Below, in pieces: positions 1-6,186 of a stretch of 7,221 bases of DNA (its first letter is position 1; each line of letters starts with the position of its first letter). The stretch spans positions 1,904 to 9,124 of the forward strand of contig JAJXVW010000017.1 of the NCBI GenBank assembly GCA_021781935.1, written 5' to 3'. The notes under the pieces were generated by a model. The model saw only the letters and a list, made by a program, of their open reading frames with translations. It searched no databases and was not told the origin of the DNA. The position numbers and the translations under genes are program-made. Source of the stretch: a bacterium (GTDB lineage: Bacteria; Patescibacteriota; Minisyncoccia; Phycocordibacterales; Phycocordibacteraceae).

Positions 1-1
1 C

Positions 2-958
2 GAGCACAAACAGTCTCTCGACGATGCGCGCCGGCTCTTCTATGTGGCACTCACCCGCGCGAAGGACCATGCCTATCTCTCGTACGCCAAAGAGAGCGCA
101 AGCGGCCGTGAGCGCAGTCTCACCGCGCTCGTGCCGCCCGGTCTCCCGGAGACAAACATCGAGAGCGAAGCGCTGCCGCTCCTTCACGCACGCGTGGACG
201 CGCCGGAGAAAGTGCGCGAACTCGTACGCAAATACCTCGAGACCGAAGGGCTCTCGCCGTCTGCGGTGAACGAGTTCATCGCATCGCCGCCGACTTTCTT
301 CGCGAGGCGCGTGCTGCGCATCCAGGAGCCGCCGGTCCCCGCGCTCGTCTACGGGTCGGCCGTGCACGCCGCGCTCGCGTCGATCCTGAGCGGTGCGACG
401 CCCGAAGAGGCGCACGCCGAGCTCGAACGTTCATTCGCGCGTTCGCTCCTGCCGCGCGGCGCGACGTTCGACAAGCTCCGCGCCGAAGCGCGGAAGGCTC
501 TCGATTCGGTGCGCGATGAACTGCCTTCGCTCGGTGAGCCGCTCCATGTCGAGAAAGGATTCTCGATGTCGCGCGAAGTGGATGGCGCGACGGTTACCTT
601 GGGCGGCAAGATAGATGCCGTTTTTAAGACCGATGACGGCATCGTCGTCGCGGACTTCAAGACGGGAAGCCAGGTGAGCGCGAAGAACGATGACTATGCG
701 CGGCAAATCGCGTGGTATGCGGAGATGCTCGGAGCCAATGATATTTTGCCCGCGAGCGCGCTTTTGCTCGGCGTATCCGAAGAGGGGTTGAAGCGCGTCG
801 ATGTCTCTCTCGCGCCGTCCGGTCGGGCGGCCGCTCTCGCCGCGTTCGATGCCGCGGTACGCGAGATGAGAAGCGGCGCATGGCACCGGGGAGATCCTTT
901 GGACTACGACGCGGTCCTCACGCTTCTCGGTCAATCTCCGGCGGAGCGCAGGGCCTGA
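2..958 (+). CDS. UvrD-like SF1 helicase with C-terminal PD-(D/E)XK nuclease, 3' part only
   Basis: The reading frame is open from base 2, so the gene starts left of the window; 318 C-terminal residues are visible. Window residues 10-21 read RRLFYVALTRAK, the helicase motif VI of UvrD/Rep/RecB enzymes, which contacts ATP. The GTG inside this motif is not a start. A RecB-family nuclease domain follows: YGSAVHAAL near residues 117-125, GKIDAVF with D205, VADFKTG with D218 and K220 (the D...D-x-K active site), then QIAWYAEML at 235-243, the usual Q-x-x-x-Y helix. This layout fits an ATP-driven DNA translocase that also cuts DNA, in recombination or repair, as in AddA/AddB or stand-alone UvrD-nuclease proteins. 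The visible part has no cysteines, so the AddB-type iron-sulfur cluster of the nuclease domain is absent. The last 28 bases overlap the convergent DsbA-like gene. The AddA/AddB-like name is uncertain without the N-terminus. Confidence 0.92.
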   Translation, partial: EHKQSLDDARRLFYVALTRAKDHAYLSYAKESASGRERSLTALVPPGLPETNIESEALPLLHARVDAPEKVRELVRKYLETEGLSPSAVNEFIASPPTFFARRVLRIQEPPVPALVYGSAVHAALASILSGATPEEAHAELERSFARSLLPRGATFDKLRAEARKALDSVRDELPSLGEPLHVEKGFSMSREVDGATVTLGGKIDAVFKTDDGIVVADFKTGSQVSAKNDDYARQIAWYAEMLGANDILPASALLLGVSEEGLKRVDVSLAPSGRAAALAAFDAAVREMRSGAWHRGDPLDYDAVLTLLGQSPAERRA

Positions 959-1614
959 TTCACGAGCTGTTCGACGGCGGCGTACGAGTATGCGCCGTCC
1001 ATAACGATTGGCGATTGCCCCCGTACGAGAATGAGCGAGTACGGGGTTCCTCGGGCTCCTGCGGCAAGCGCATTCGCGCGATCGGCCATGATTCGAGCCG
1101 ATACGGTCGAGGACGCGTTCGCGAGGCAGGTCGCGAACGCGTCGCTTTCAATGCCCGCTTGCGCCGCGTACGCGCCGTAATTCTGCGGATCGGCAGGCTG
1201 ATTCGCGAAGAGCAGGTCGGCAAATTTCCAAAAGGCATCATTACCGCCCACTGCGGCAGCGCATTCGGCAGCCTGCGCGTCCTCCAGAGCGGTCGGGTGA
1301 ATTTCCGTGAGCGGAAATTCGCGGAACACCCAGTTTATGCTTCCGTTGGTGCCTTCGCTCGCGATCACGGAATGCAGCGTCGTAGAGAAACTTTTGCAAT
1401 AAGCGCAGTCGAAGTCGGCATATTCCACGATTTGCACCGGGGCGGCCGGATTCCCGAGAATATGGTCGTTCGGACCGACGGGCCGTACGTCCGCGGGGTT
1501 TCCCTGGCCGGAGCTCGTCGACCGCTCAGGACGATGTACGGATACATAGACGGCAGCGGCGACGATCATGCCGCCGAGCACTATCGCGAGAGGAATCGTC
1601 GTCGAAGGCTTCAT
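931..1614 (-). CDS. DsbA-like thioredoxin-fold thiol oxidoreductase, membrane-anchored
   Basis: A 227-residue protein of the DsbA/thioredoxin_4 family. Residues 7-26 form one hydrophobic segment after a Lys, acting as signal anchor, and a Ser/Pro/Gly-rich linker follows (about 28-55). The catalytic domain starts at GNPAAPVQIVEYADFDC. The active site is C70-A-Y-C73, and the cis-proline loop is G189-T-P191. Known family members catalyse disulfide formation or exchange in extracytoplasmic proteins. Two further cysteines, C118 and C163, could form a second disulfide. The ATG at 1614 directly precedes the anchor. It has no clear Shine-Dalgarno, but a TATCCT hexamer lies at the right distance for a leaderless mRNA. 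The gene lies 45 bases after the exonuclease gene, so it may be both operonic and separately transcribed. Its stop lies inside the end of the convergent helicase gene. The protein class is well supported; oxidase versus isomerase is not decided. Confidence 0.9.
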   Translation of the reverse strand: MKPSTTIPLAIVLGGMIVAAAVYVSVHRPERSTSSGQGNPADVRPVGPNDHILGNPAAPVQIVEYADFDCAYCKSFSTTLHSVIASEGTNGSINWVFREFPLTEIHPTALEDAQAAECAAAVGGNDAFWKFADLLFANQPADPQNYGAYAAQAGIESDAFATCLANASSTVSARIMADRANALAAGARGTPYSLILVRGQSPIVMDGAYSYAAVEQLVNQALRSAGD

Positions 1615-1620
1615 ACGGAT

Positions 1621-1626
1621 AGGATA
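1621..1626 (-). promoter_or_regulatory. Possible -10 element for a leaderless dsbA-like mRNA
   Basis: On the minus strand TATCCT matches four of six bases of TATAAT, including the key A at -11 and T at -7. Counting its first T as -12 puts +1 exactly on the A of the ATG at 1614. No convincing -35 lies 16-18 bases upstream. A GAGG further up is too far for a good ribosome site. This is inference from spacing. Confidence 0.35.
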
Positions 1627-1659
1627 CCTCGCCGGACGCGTTTTGGCGTACGGGCTCTC

Positions 1660-2250
1660 TTAGAGCGGGAGCGCGTGCGTCAAGGACGCTGTCCCGGCCG
1701 GCGGTTCGAGAAGCCAGCCAGCGGTATCGAGGCGCACCTCGCGCTTCTCGCGAAGATCCTTGTATTTGAGAGCGCCGTGCTCTCGCGCGTAATCGAAGAG
1801 CTCCTTCGTGACGCGTACGTCCTGAATGCAGTAGGCGCGGACTTTTTCTATCTCGCCTGCGGCCCACCATTCCTGCGCCTTCAAACCGTCGCCGGATTTA
1901 CCCTTACCGAGGGTTGCCTCCGCGAGAGATTGCAGGCGCAGGCGTCTTCCCAAGGCGCCGTACACCTCTTTCATGAGGTCGAGCGATCGGATGCGGGCGA
2001 GATCACCGGGGTAGTAGCGATTTAAAAGCGGGATATCGAAGCTGTCGGAATTGTATCCGATAAGGAGATCCGTCGATTCGAGCACCGGCCAAAGTGCAGG
2101 AAGTTCCTCTCGCGTGTAGGACTTATATGCTCCGTCGCTCGAATCATAGAGCGCAAGGAGCGTCAGCTCCTGATCGTCAAGATCGATGCGACCGCGCGCG
2201 ATGACCCCGGTTTTCGAGATGCTCTCGATATCGAAGACGAGATACCGCAT
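1660..2250 (-). CDS. DEDDy-type 3'-5' exonuclease, RNase H-like fold
   Basis: A 196-residue protein from the ATG at 2250. Exo I motif: FDIES with D7 and E9 at the extreme N-terminus. Exo II: GYNSDSFDIPLL with N67 and D72. A conserved SLDLMKEV follows (D91). Exo III: Y140-C-I-Q-D144, the Y-x-x-x-D form that marks the DEDDy class. These acidic residues bind two metal ions and remove nucleotides from 3' ends. The sequence resembles the stand-alone RNase_H_2/YprB-like group rather than a DNA polymerase domain. DNA or RNA as substrate cannot be told here. The start overlaps the hisS stop as TGATG, typical of coupled reinitiation. A GTG at 2253 would add one residue and is equally compatible. No Shine-Dalgarno is visible, which supports coupling to hisS. 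Confidence 0.87.
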   Translation of the reverse strand: MRYLVFDIESISKTGVIARGRIDLDDQELTLLALYDSSDGAYKSYTREELPALWPVLESTDLLIGYNSDSFDIPLLNRYYPGDLARIRSLDLMKEVYGALGRRLRLQSLAEATLGKGKSGDGLKAQEWWAAGEIEKVRAYCIQDVRVTKELFDYAREHGALKYKDLREKREVRLDTAGWLLEPPAGTASLTHALPL

Positions 2251-3533
2251 CACCGCACGAAATTAGGAAGAGCGTCGATCGCGAGCCCGGTCTCTCCGCC
2301 CGTCGAGAGCGTTTTTACGCGCAGGACGTTATTCGCAATCTCGTCCGCGCCGTAGGCCGCAAAAAAGGGTATTCCGCGCTTTGCCGCATCTCGAATCTGG
2401 TCCCCGAGCGACCGCGCGGTGAGATTTACGAAGACGCGGACGCCGCGCTCGCGCAGGCGTACCGCAAACGCCTGCGCCGCAGGAATATCTTCCGGACGCG
2501 GCGTGCCGAGGTAGATCTGCGGCCGGCGCGCACCCGTATCGAGCGGAAGCGAATGCGACTCGATGAAATCCGCGAGTGTGACGTCGCCGAGCGCAAATCC
2601 GATGGCGGGGACGGGATCGCCGCCGAAGAGCGATACGAGCCGGTCGTAGCGGCCGCCCCCGAACAGCGCCCGCGGGTTTTCCAAATTCGTGTCGTACAGC
2701 TCGAAGACCATGCCGGTGTAGTAATCGAACCCGCGCGTTATGGACGGGTCGAAGACGACATTCGCGACGCCGCGTCCCATGACGGTTTCGAGGCGGTCGA
2801 GGAGCTTCTTCTTTTCTGCGGCGACGACGGGGTCGCGTCCCGCGTCCTCGATGAACGAGAGGGGGTCCTGGGCGGTAATCGCAGTGCGCGCGGCACTGAA
2901 CGCTTCCGTCGTCATCTTGTCCTTCTTGTCGAGAAGTCGCAGGTATGATCGCACGCCGTCTTCGGTCAGGCCGGCGGCGACGCAAGCCGCATTCAAGAGC
3001 GGGCGCGCGCTTACGCGGATCACGAAGTCCTGTTCCGTAGCGCCGAAGTCCCGAATAAGCCGTGCGGCGAGCACGAGCGCTTCGACATCGGCCTCGCCTT
3101 CGGGGAGGCCGAGGATATCGATATCGCATTGGTAAAAATCGCGGAGGCGCCCTCGCTGCGGCCGTTCGTATCGGAACCGGTCTCCGATCGAGAACCAGCG
3201 CAGCGGGAACGCGAGCTCGCGACGACGGCCGGCTACCATGCGCGCGAGGGTCGGCGTCATCTCCGGCCGCAGGGTAACGCGACGGTCCCCGCGGTCGGTG
3301 AACGTATAGGTCTGCTCGCTCACGATCTCTTCGGACGTCTTCGCCTCGTAGAGTTCGGCGCGCTCGAGCGGGGAGGCCTGGTACTCCTCGAAGCCGGCAA
3401 GCGTGAGCGTTTCGCGCAGGCGATCGAACATGGCTTCCATCTTCGCCCAGTCGTCGGGGTAGAAATCACGAACGCCTTTATACGGCTCCGTCGACAGTTT
3501 TGCGGTCTCGCCGTTCGAAGTCGGCCGGGTCAT
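2250..3533 (-). CDS. hisS: Histidine--tRNA ligase (HisRS)
   Basis: A 427-residue class II aminoacyl-tRNA synthetase that charges tRNA-His with histidine in the cytoplasm. N-terminal KGVRDFYP (residues 19-26) is the usual opening. Motif 2 runs from VTLRPEMTPTLAR (86-98) to FRYERPQRGRLRDFYQCDID (120-139). The histidine-specific HisA loop is RGFDYYTG (267-274), followed by FGGGRYD (291-297). Motif 3 is AIGFALGD (310-317). Residues from about 338 form the anticodon-binding domain, including SLGDQIRDAAKRGIPF (375-390). Length is normal. FYQCDIDILG in motif 2 and LDKKDKM in the insertion domain (201-207) look more like the eukaryotic/archaeal HisRS branch than the E. coli form. It heads an operon with the exonuclease and DsbA-like genes. 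The start is the ATG at 3533, with no good Shine-Dalgarno; the leader upstream may be regulatory. Confidence 0.98.
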   Translation of the reverse strand: MTRPTSNGETAKLSTEPYKGVRDFYPDDWAKMEAMFDRLRETLTLAGFEEYQASPLERAELYEAKTSEEIVSEQTYTFTDRGDRRVTLRPEMTPTLARMVAGRRRELAFPLRWFSIGDRFRYERPQRGRLRDFYQCDIDILGLPEGEADVEALVLAARLIRDFGATEQDFVIRVSARPLLNAACVAAGLTEDGVRSYLRLLDKKDKMTTEAFSAARTAITAQDPLSFIEDAGRDPVVAAEKKKLLDRLETVMGRGVANVVFDPSITRGFDYYTGMVFELYDTNLENPRALFGGGRYDRLVSLFGGDPVPAIGFALGDVTLADFIESHSLPLDTGARRPQIYLGTPRPEDIPAAQAFAVRLRERGVRVFVNLTARSLGDQIRDAAKRGIPFFAAYGADEIANNVLRVKTLSTGGETGLAIDALPNFVR

Positions 3534-3703
3534 GGTCTAGCGTTACAACGAACGTGACGCACGGCGCTCGCGCGCGATGCCGGTAGCTTACGCTCCGAAA
3601 TAGTGCCGCACGGTCCCACTGCCGAGACTGGTATCGGGATCATGATGCGATTTTATCACGGGTGCCGATGGATCGGGATCCAGGCTCTGCGATCACTCGG
3701 GAG
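3534..3703 (-). other. Intergenic leader region of hisS
   Basis: This 170-base spacer separates the bPH2-type gene stop from the hisS start, both on the minus strand. It holds a candidate extended -10 (3650-3658) and a T-box-like string (minus strand, 3606-3620). ATCGGGATC occurs twice (3633-3641 and 3672-3680). No hairpin with a U-tract was found, so the upstream operon could read through into hisS. No ORF here looks coding. Confidence 0.5.
3650..3658 (-). promoter_or_regulatory. Candidate extended -10 promoter for the hisS operon
   Basis: The minus strand reads TGATAAAAT, an extended -10 (TGn plus TAAAAT, five of six matches to TATAAT) in an otherwise GC-rich area. It predicts a start near 3643 and a leader of about 110 bases before the hisS ATG. 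No good -35 is seen at 17 bases, which extended -10 promoters do not strictly need. Confidence 0.45.
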
Positions 3704-4243
3704 CTACAGGGAGGTATTCGGACCCGCTTTCTCGGATACGTACTTAAGGATGAGGTCGCGCATGTGCATGGGGCGCGGCATTCCAGCCATGAGGAATTCC
3801 TCCTCCTCTCCGGCCGTCTGCACATGGATCGTTCCGATATCAAGCAGAGACGAGAGGACACCGGCGACCTCCGAGGTTACGTCCTGGACGCGGTTTAACA
3901 GAAGCGAAGATACCCTGCGGTTGAAATAGCTGCGCTGCTTGATCTCGACGATGCGCCGGTCGGTCAATACCCAGAGATTCAGATAGTAGCGGGTGAATGC
4001 GCTGAATGCGCCCGTCCAGACCGTGAGGAGCCAGATGCCAAGCGAAAGCCGCACGAACGGCTCTCGGATATCGAGGTAGCTCGCGTACGGAGCAAGGATC
4101 GGGGAAAGCCGCAGCAGTCCAGGAATCGCGAACGGGATAACGAGCAGGATGGCGTAGGGGAGCAGCGTCGCCGCGAAGAGAATCCAGTGCTTGCGCGCCT
4201 CCGCAACGACCTGTTCTCCGGGTTCCAGCTCGAATTCTTTCAT
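3704..4243 (-). CDS. bPH2 (DUF304-like) PH-domain membrane protein
   Basis: A 179-residue protein. It opens with a short charged segment containing FELEPGEQVV (residues 4-13), common at the start of this family. Two membrane segments follow (about 18-46 and 64-83). A bacterial PH-like domain occupies about 86-168: YYLNLWVLTDRRIVEIKQ (86-103), a strand-rich block with NRVQDVTSEVAG (117-128), DIGTIHVQTAG (135-145), and the closing F-x-x-x-MPRPMHMRDLI (150-165). The domain would face the cytoplasm next to the membrane. The biochemical role of the family is poorly known. The gene sits 13 bases after the 86-residue membrane protein gene in the prmC cluster, with no Shine-Dalgarno before the ATG, so coupled translation is likely. 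The family call rests on recognised motifs and topology. Confidence 0.84.
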   Translation of the reverse strand: MKEFELEPGEQVVAEARKHWILFAATLLPYAILLVIPFAIPGLLRLSPILAPYASYLDIREPFVRLSLGIWLLTVWTGAFSAFTRYYLNLWVLTDRRIVEIKQRSYFNRRVSSLLLNRVQDVTSEVAGVLSSLLDIGTIHVQTAGEEEEFLMAGMPRPMHMRDLILKYVSEKAGPNTSL

Positions 4244-4256
4244 ACGGCAAGGGCGA

Positions 4257-4517
4257 TCATACGAGCAGGGTGCCGGAAAGCGCCCATGCCATAAGCGCGA
4301 CGGACAGGAAGAGGTGGAGAGCTATCGCGGGGAAGGCGATGCGCGAATCGTGCGAATACTTGAGCCAATGATAGACGATTACGATGGAGTATACGGCCCA
4401 AAACGCGAATACTGCATAGAGAAGATACTGGAGCGCAAGCCCGATCGGGATCGTCCCGATGGGAAGCTGCGAGAGGACTGCGGCGGGCGAGGAAACGGGC
4501 CTCAGTGGCTGCATCAT
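4257..4517 (-). CDS. Unrecognised 86-residue membrane protein, two predicted helices
   Basis: I do not recognise a family. The protein has a Pro/Ser-rich N-terminus of about 20 residues, a long hydrophobic segment at 25-50 rich in Tyr, Phe and Trp, a short polar loop WLKYSHDSR (51-59), and a second hydrophobic segment at about 61-84 that reaches the C-terminus. It is likely a helical hairpin with the charged loop (K53, R59) inside. It begins with tandem ATG codons at 4517 and 4514, only 8 bases after the prmC stop; GAAGTGA just upstream is a weak ribosome-site candidate. The bPH2-type gene follows 13 bases later. Tight spacing on both sides and clear membrane composition support a real gene. 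The link to the PH-domain protein, perhaps as a partner subunit, is inference. Confidence 0.68.
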   Translation of the reverse strand: MMQPLRPVSSPAAVLSQLPIGTIPIGLALQYLLYAVFAFWAVYSIVIVYHWLKYSHDSRIAFPAIALHLFLSVALMAWALSGTLLV

Positions 4518-4525
4518 CGTTCACT

Positions 4526-5257
4526 TCAGCGTACCATCAGGATGCGGGGCGCACCGTGCTGGTCGGGGGATATCGTGGCGTTCACGCCGGACATCTCAAA
4601 AAGCTCACGAGCCTCGCGCGCATGGGCGCTATCGCACTCGATCCATGCCTGTGCGTGCGGTGCGAGATGCCGCGGGAGTTCGCGAGCGATCTCGCGCAGA
4701 AGTGCGAGGCCGTCCGGCCCGGAAAACAGCGCCGCGTGCGGCTCGAAGTTCATGACGCTCCGGTCGAGTGCGCGATTTTGCGGGACGTACGGCGGATTCG
4801 CCGCGACGACGTCGAACCGGATATTCCCGAAGGGCTCGAAAAGGTTGCCGATGCCCACGTGCGCGCGGGTCTCGTCGAGGCCGTTGCGGCGGATGTTTTG
4901 ACGAATGACCGCCTCGTGCGTGCGATCGATTTCGCCGAAGTAGACCTGCGCCTTCGGCAAGCGCGCAAGCGCCGCGCACCCGATTGCGCCGCTCCCTGCA
5001 CAGAGATCCAGAAAGACGAGCGGGACATCTTTCGATACCGCCTCGAGGAGTTCGTTCGTCCACCACTCGGTTTCGGGGCGCGGAATGAGGGGGCGTGAGG
5101 CGAGCGCGATGGTAAGACCGAGAAAAGGGACATGGCCGATTACGTAGGCAGCCGGCTCGCCGGCGGCCAGCCGGCGTCGATCTTCTTCGAAACCCGGAGC
5201 CGGCTTCCCTCCGTACTTTTCTTCGAGTACCCAGCGTTCGTTACGCGAGAGGTTCAT
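4526..5257 (-). CDS. prmC: Peptide chain release factor N5-glutamine methyltransferase
   Basis: A 243-residue PrmC/HemK protein that uses S-adenosylmethionine to methylate the glutamine of the GGQ motif in release factors. Visible motifs: EPAAYVIGHVPFLGL (34-48), IPRPETE (58-64), the SAM loop DLCAGSGAIG (84-93), acidic GEID (108-111), catalytic NPPY (154-157), and ALFSGPDGLALLREI (176-190). The N-terminal substrate-binding region is only about 35 residues before the AAYVIG motif, roughly half that of E. coli PrmC. The frame stays open to 5314, but the upstream codons would run into the divergent gene that starts at 5294, so I chose an inner start. ATG 5257 fits the putative promoter; ATG 5263, two codons upstream, is an alternative. 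No release-factor gene is in view. It heads a minus-strand cluster with two membrane proteins. Confidence 0.92.
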   Translation of the reverse strand: MNLSRNERWVLEEKYGGKPAPGFEEDRRRLAAGEPAAYVIGHVPFLGLTIALASRPLIPRPETEWWTNELLEAVSKDVPLVFLDLCAGSGAIGCAALARLPKAQVYFGEIDRTHEAVIRQNIRRNGLDETRAHVGIGNLFEPFGNIRFDVVAANPPYVPQNRALDRSVMNFEPHAALFSGPDGLALLREIARELPRHLAPHAQAWIECDSAHAREARELFEMSGVNATISPDQHGAPRILMVR

Positions 5258-5269
5258 GGGCATGCACGG

Positions 5270-5283
5270 TAGCACGCGTGCTA
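5270..5283. promoter_or_regulatory. Perfect 14-bp palindrome between divergent genes
   Basis: TAGCACGCGTGCTA is its own reverse complement and sits in the short gap between prmC and the divergent DUF1360-like gene. Each half ends outward in TGCTA, the start of an extended -10 (TGn-TA) in both directions. It could be a back-to-back promoter core, an operator for a dimeric repressor, or both. Confidence 0.5.
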
Positions 5284-5287
5284 AGAT
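5279..5287 (+). promoter_or_regulatory. Extended -10, probably giving a leaderless mRNA
   Basis: TGCTAAGAT fits TGn plus TAAGAT, with T at -12, A at -11, A at -8 and T at -7. With the first T of TAAGAT at 5282 as -12, +1 falls exactly on the A of the ATG at 5294. No Shine-Dalgarno fits in between. It overlaps the right arm of the palindrome. Confidence 0.5.
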
Positions 5288-5293
5288 TCGCCT

Positions 5294-5743
5294 ATGCGTT
5301 TCCACTTCTGGCATACGGCGCTCTCGCTCTTCTTTGCCGCCCTCGCGGTGGTAGGATATCTCTGGCTCTCCGCTACCGGACCCCTATCTGGATTCGTGCC
5401 CGCACGCGATTTCATCCTGATGGCTCTCGCGATACAGCGGCTCGTTCGTCTTTTCACGTACGACGCTATCACGGCGTTCATTAGAAACTGGTTCGCCGGC
5501 GCGGATCCGCGGACCTTCCGCGGAGCTCTCGGGACGCTTATCAATTGCCCTTGGTGTACCGGTCTCTGGTTCTCGCTTTTGGTCGTGTTCTGCTATTTCA
5601 TGTGGCCGGTGGCGAGCTGGTACGCCATCCTCGTCCTCGCACTTGCGTCCGTCGCTTCGATACTCCAAATCACGGCCAACTATGTCGGCTGGTCGGCGGA
5701 AGGGAAGAAGCGTGAGTGCGAATCGATTCCGCTCCCGCGTTAG
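5294..5743 (+). CDS. DUF1360-like integral membrane protein
   Basis: A 149-residue protein with an N-terminal hydrophobic helix (about 7-27), a segment at 36-50 leading into AIQRLVRLFTYDAIT (46-60), the signature LINCPWCTGLWFS (82-94) with C85 and C88, then two more hydrophobic stretches (about 90-108 and 109-128) and a charged tail. An R-L-x-R-L-x-x-x-D segment followed by a C-P-W-C-x-G-x-W motif is what I associate with DUF1360 proteins, whose function is unknown. The CxxC could bind a metal or be redox-active; neither is shown. It is the only complete plus-strand gene in the window, transcribed divergently from prmC and convergently toward the RRM gene. The start is set by the promoter spacing and by the hydrophobic N-terminus beginning right after it. 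Confidence 0.82.
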   Translation: MRFHFWHTALSLFFAALAVVGYLWLSATGPLSGFVPARDFILMALAIQRLVRLFTYDAITAFIRNWFAGADPRTFRGALGTLINCPWCTGLWFSLLVVFCYFMWPVASWYAILVLALASVASILQITANYVGWSAEGKKRECESIPLPR

Positions 5744-5801
5744 CGTCCCAGAGGGTTCGCCGAATGTCCCCGGGCGCGCCGAGGAACGCTTCCCAATATG
5801 C

Positions 5802-5831
5802 GACAAGCCCGCGCGGATGCGCGGGCTTGTC
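5802..5831. terminator. Hairpin terminator between convergent genes
   Basis: A perfect 13-bp stem (5802-5814 with 5819-5831) closes a 4-base loop. The arm GACAAGCCCGCGC is a common intrinsic-terminator type. It lies 19 bases past the RRM stop and 58 bases past the DUF1360-like stop, so it may serve both strands. Neither side has a long U-tract, so efficiency is uncertain. Confidence 0.7.
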
Positions 5832-5850
5832 TATCTGAGCGAGGGGGCGA

Positions 5851-6186
5851 TTAGTAGCCGCCGCGGCCGAAGCCGCCGCGATCACCGCCGCCGAAGCCGC
5901 CTTCGCGGCGTGGCGGACGATCGCCCTGCGGGCGAGCGAAGGAAACCGAGAGCGTGCGCCCGTCGAAATCCTTGCCGTCCCAGCGATCGACCGCCGCCTG
6001 AGCTTCCTCCGGGGAGGACATCTCGACGAATCCGAAACCGCGCGAGCGGCCGGTCATACGATCGCTGATAATGCTCGCGGAAACGACCGAGCCGGCCTCG
6101 GAAAAGGCCTTCTTAAGATCATCTTCCGTCGAGCGGTAAGGGATACCGCCCACGTAGAGCTTGTTCCCCTGGACTGAATTATCCAT
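5851..6186 (-). CDS. Glycine-rich RRM RNA-binding protein
   Basis: A 111-residue protein with a single RNA recognition motif and a short Gly/Arg tail. RNP2 is LYVGGI (10-15) and RNP1 is RGFGFVEM (49-56); their aromatic residues stack on RNA bases. Helices around TEDDLKKAF (20-28) and SPEEAQAAVDRWDG (58-71) complete the fold, and RTLSVSFARP (77-86) forms the last strand. Residues 97-111 repeat Gly, Phe and Arg. This is the layout of cyanobacterial Rbp and plant GRP proteins. Such proteins often act as RNA chaperones, sometimes cold-induced; that role is inferred here. The frame continues to 6306, but the upstream codons do not resemble the family. The ATG at 6186 leads straight into the RRM. 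No Shine-Dalgarno is visible. A strong hairpin follows the stop. Confidence 0.95.
   Translation of the reverse strand: MDNSVQGNKLYVGGIPYRSTEDDLKKAFSEAGSVVSASIISDRMTGRSRGFGFVEMSSPEEAQAAVDRWDGKDFDGRTLSVSFARPQGDRPPRREGGFGGGDRGGFGRGGY

Noticed and set aside
24..269. 81-codon plus-strand frame at the left edge
   Set aside because: It is out of frame with helicase motif VI and the nuclease domain, which run through the same bases in another frame.
880..2025. Open frame of 381 codons on the plus strand
   Set aside because: It lies antisense to the dsbA-like and exonuclease genes, both with clear motifs. Its translation is Arg/Gly-rich with no recognisable domain, as expected for the shadow frame of GC-rich genes.
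3660..3700. tRNA-like look of the stretch around GGATCGGGATCC
   Set aside because: No T-arm consensus, no anticodon arm and no acceptor stem could be assembled; the string is only a small inverted repeat.
4191..5098. Two long overlapping plus-strand frames
   Set aside because: They are antisense to prmC and the 86-residue gene, are rich in Arg, Ser and Ala, and show no motif. PrmC signatures on the other strand explain the region.
5384..5806. Minus-strand frame of 140 codons
   Set aside because: Antisense to the DUF1360-like gene, highly charged and without domain signature; it also runs into the hairpin terminator.
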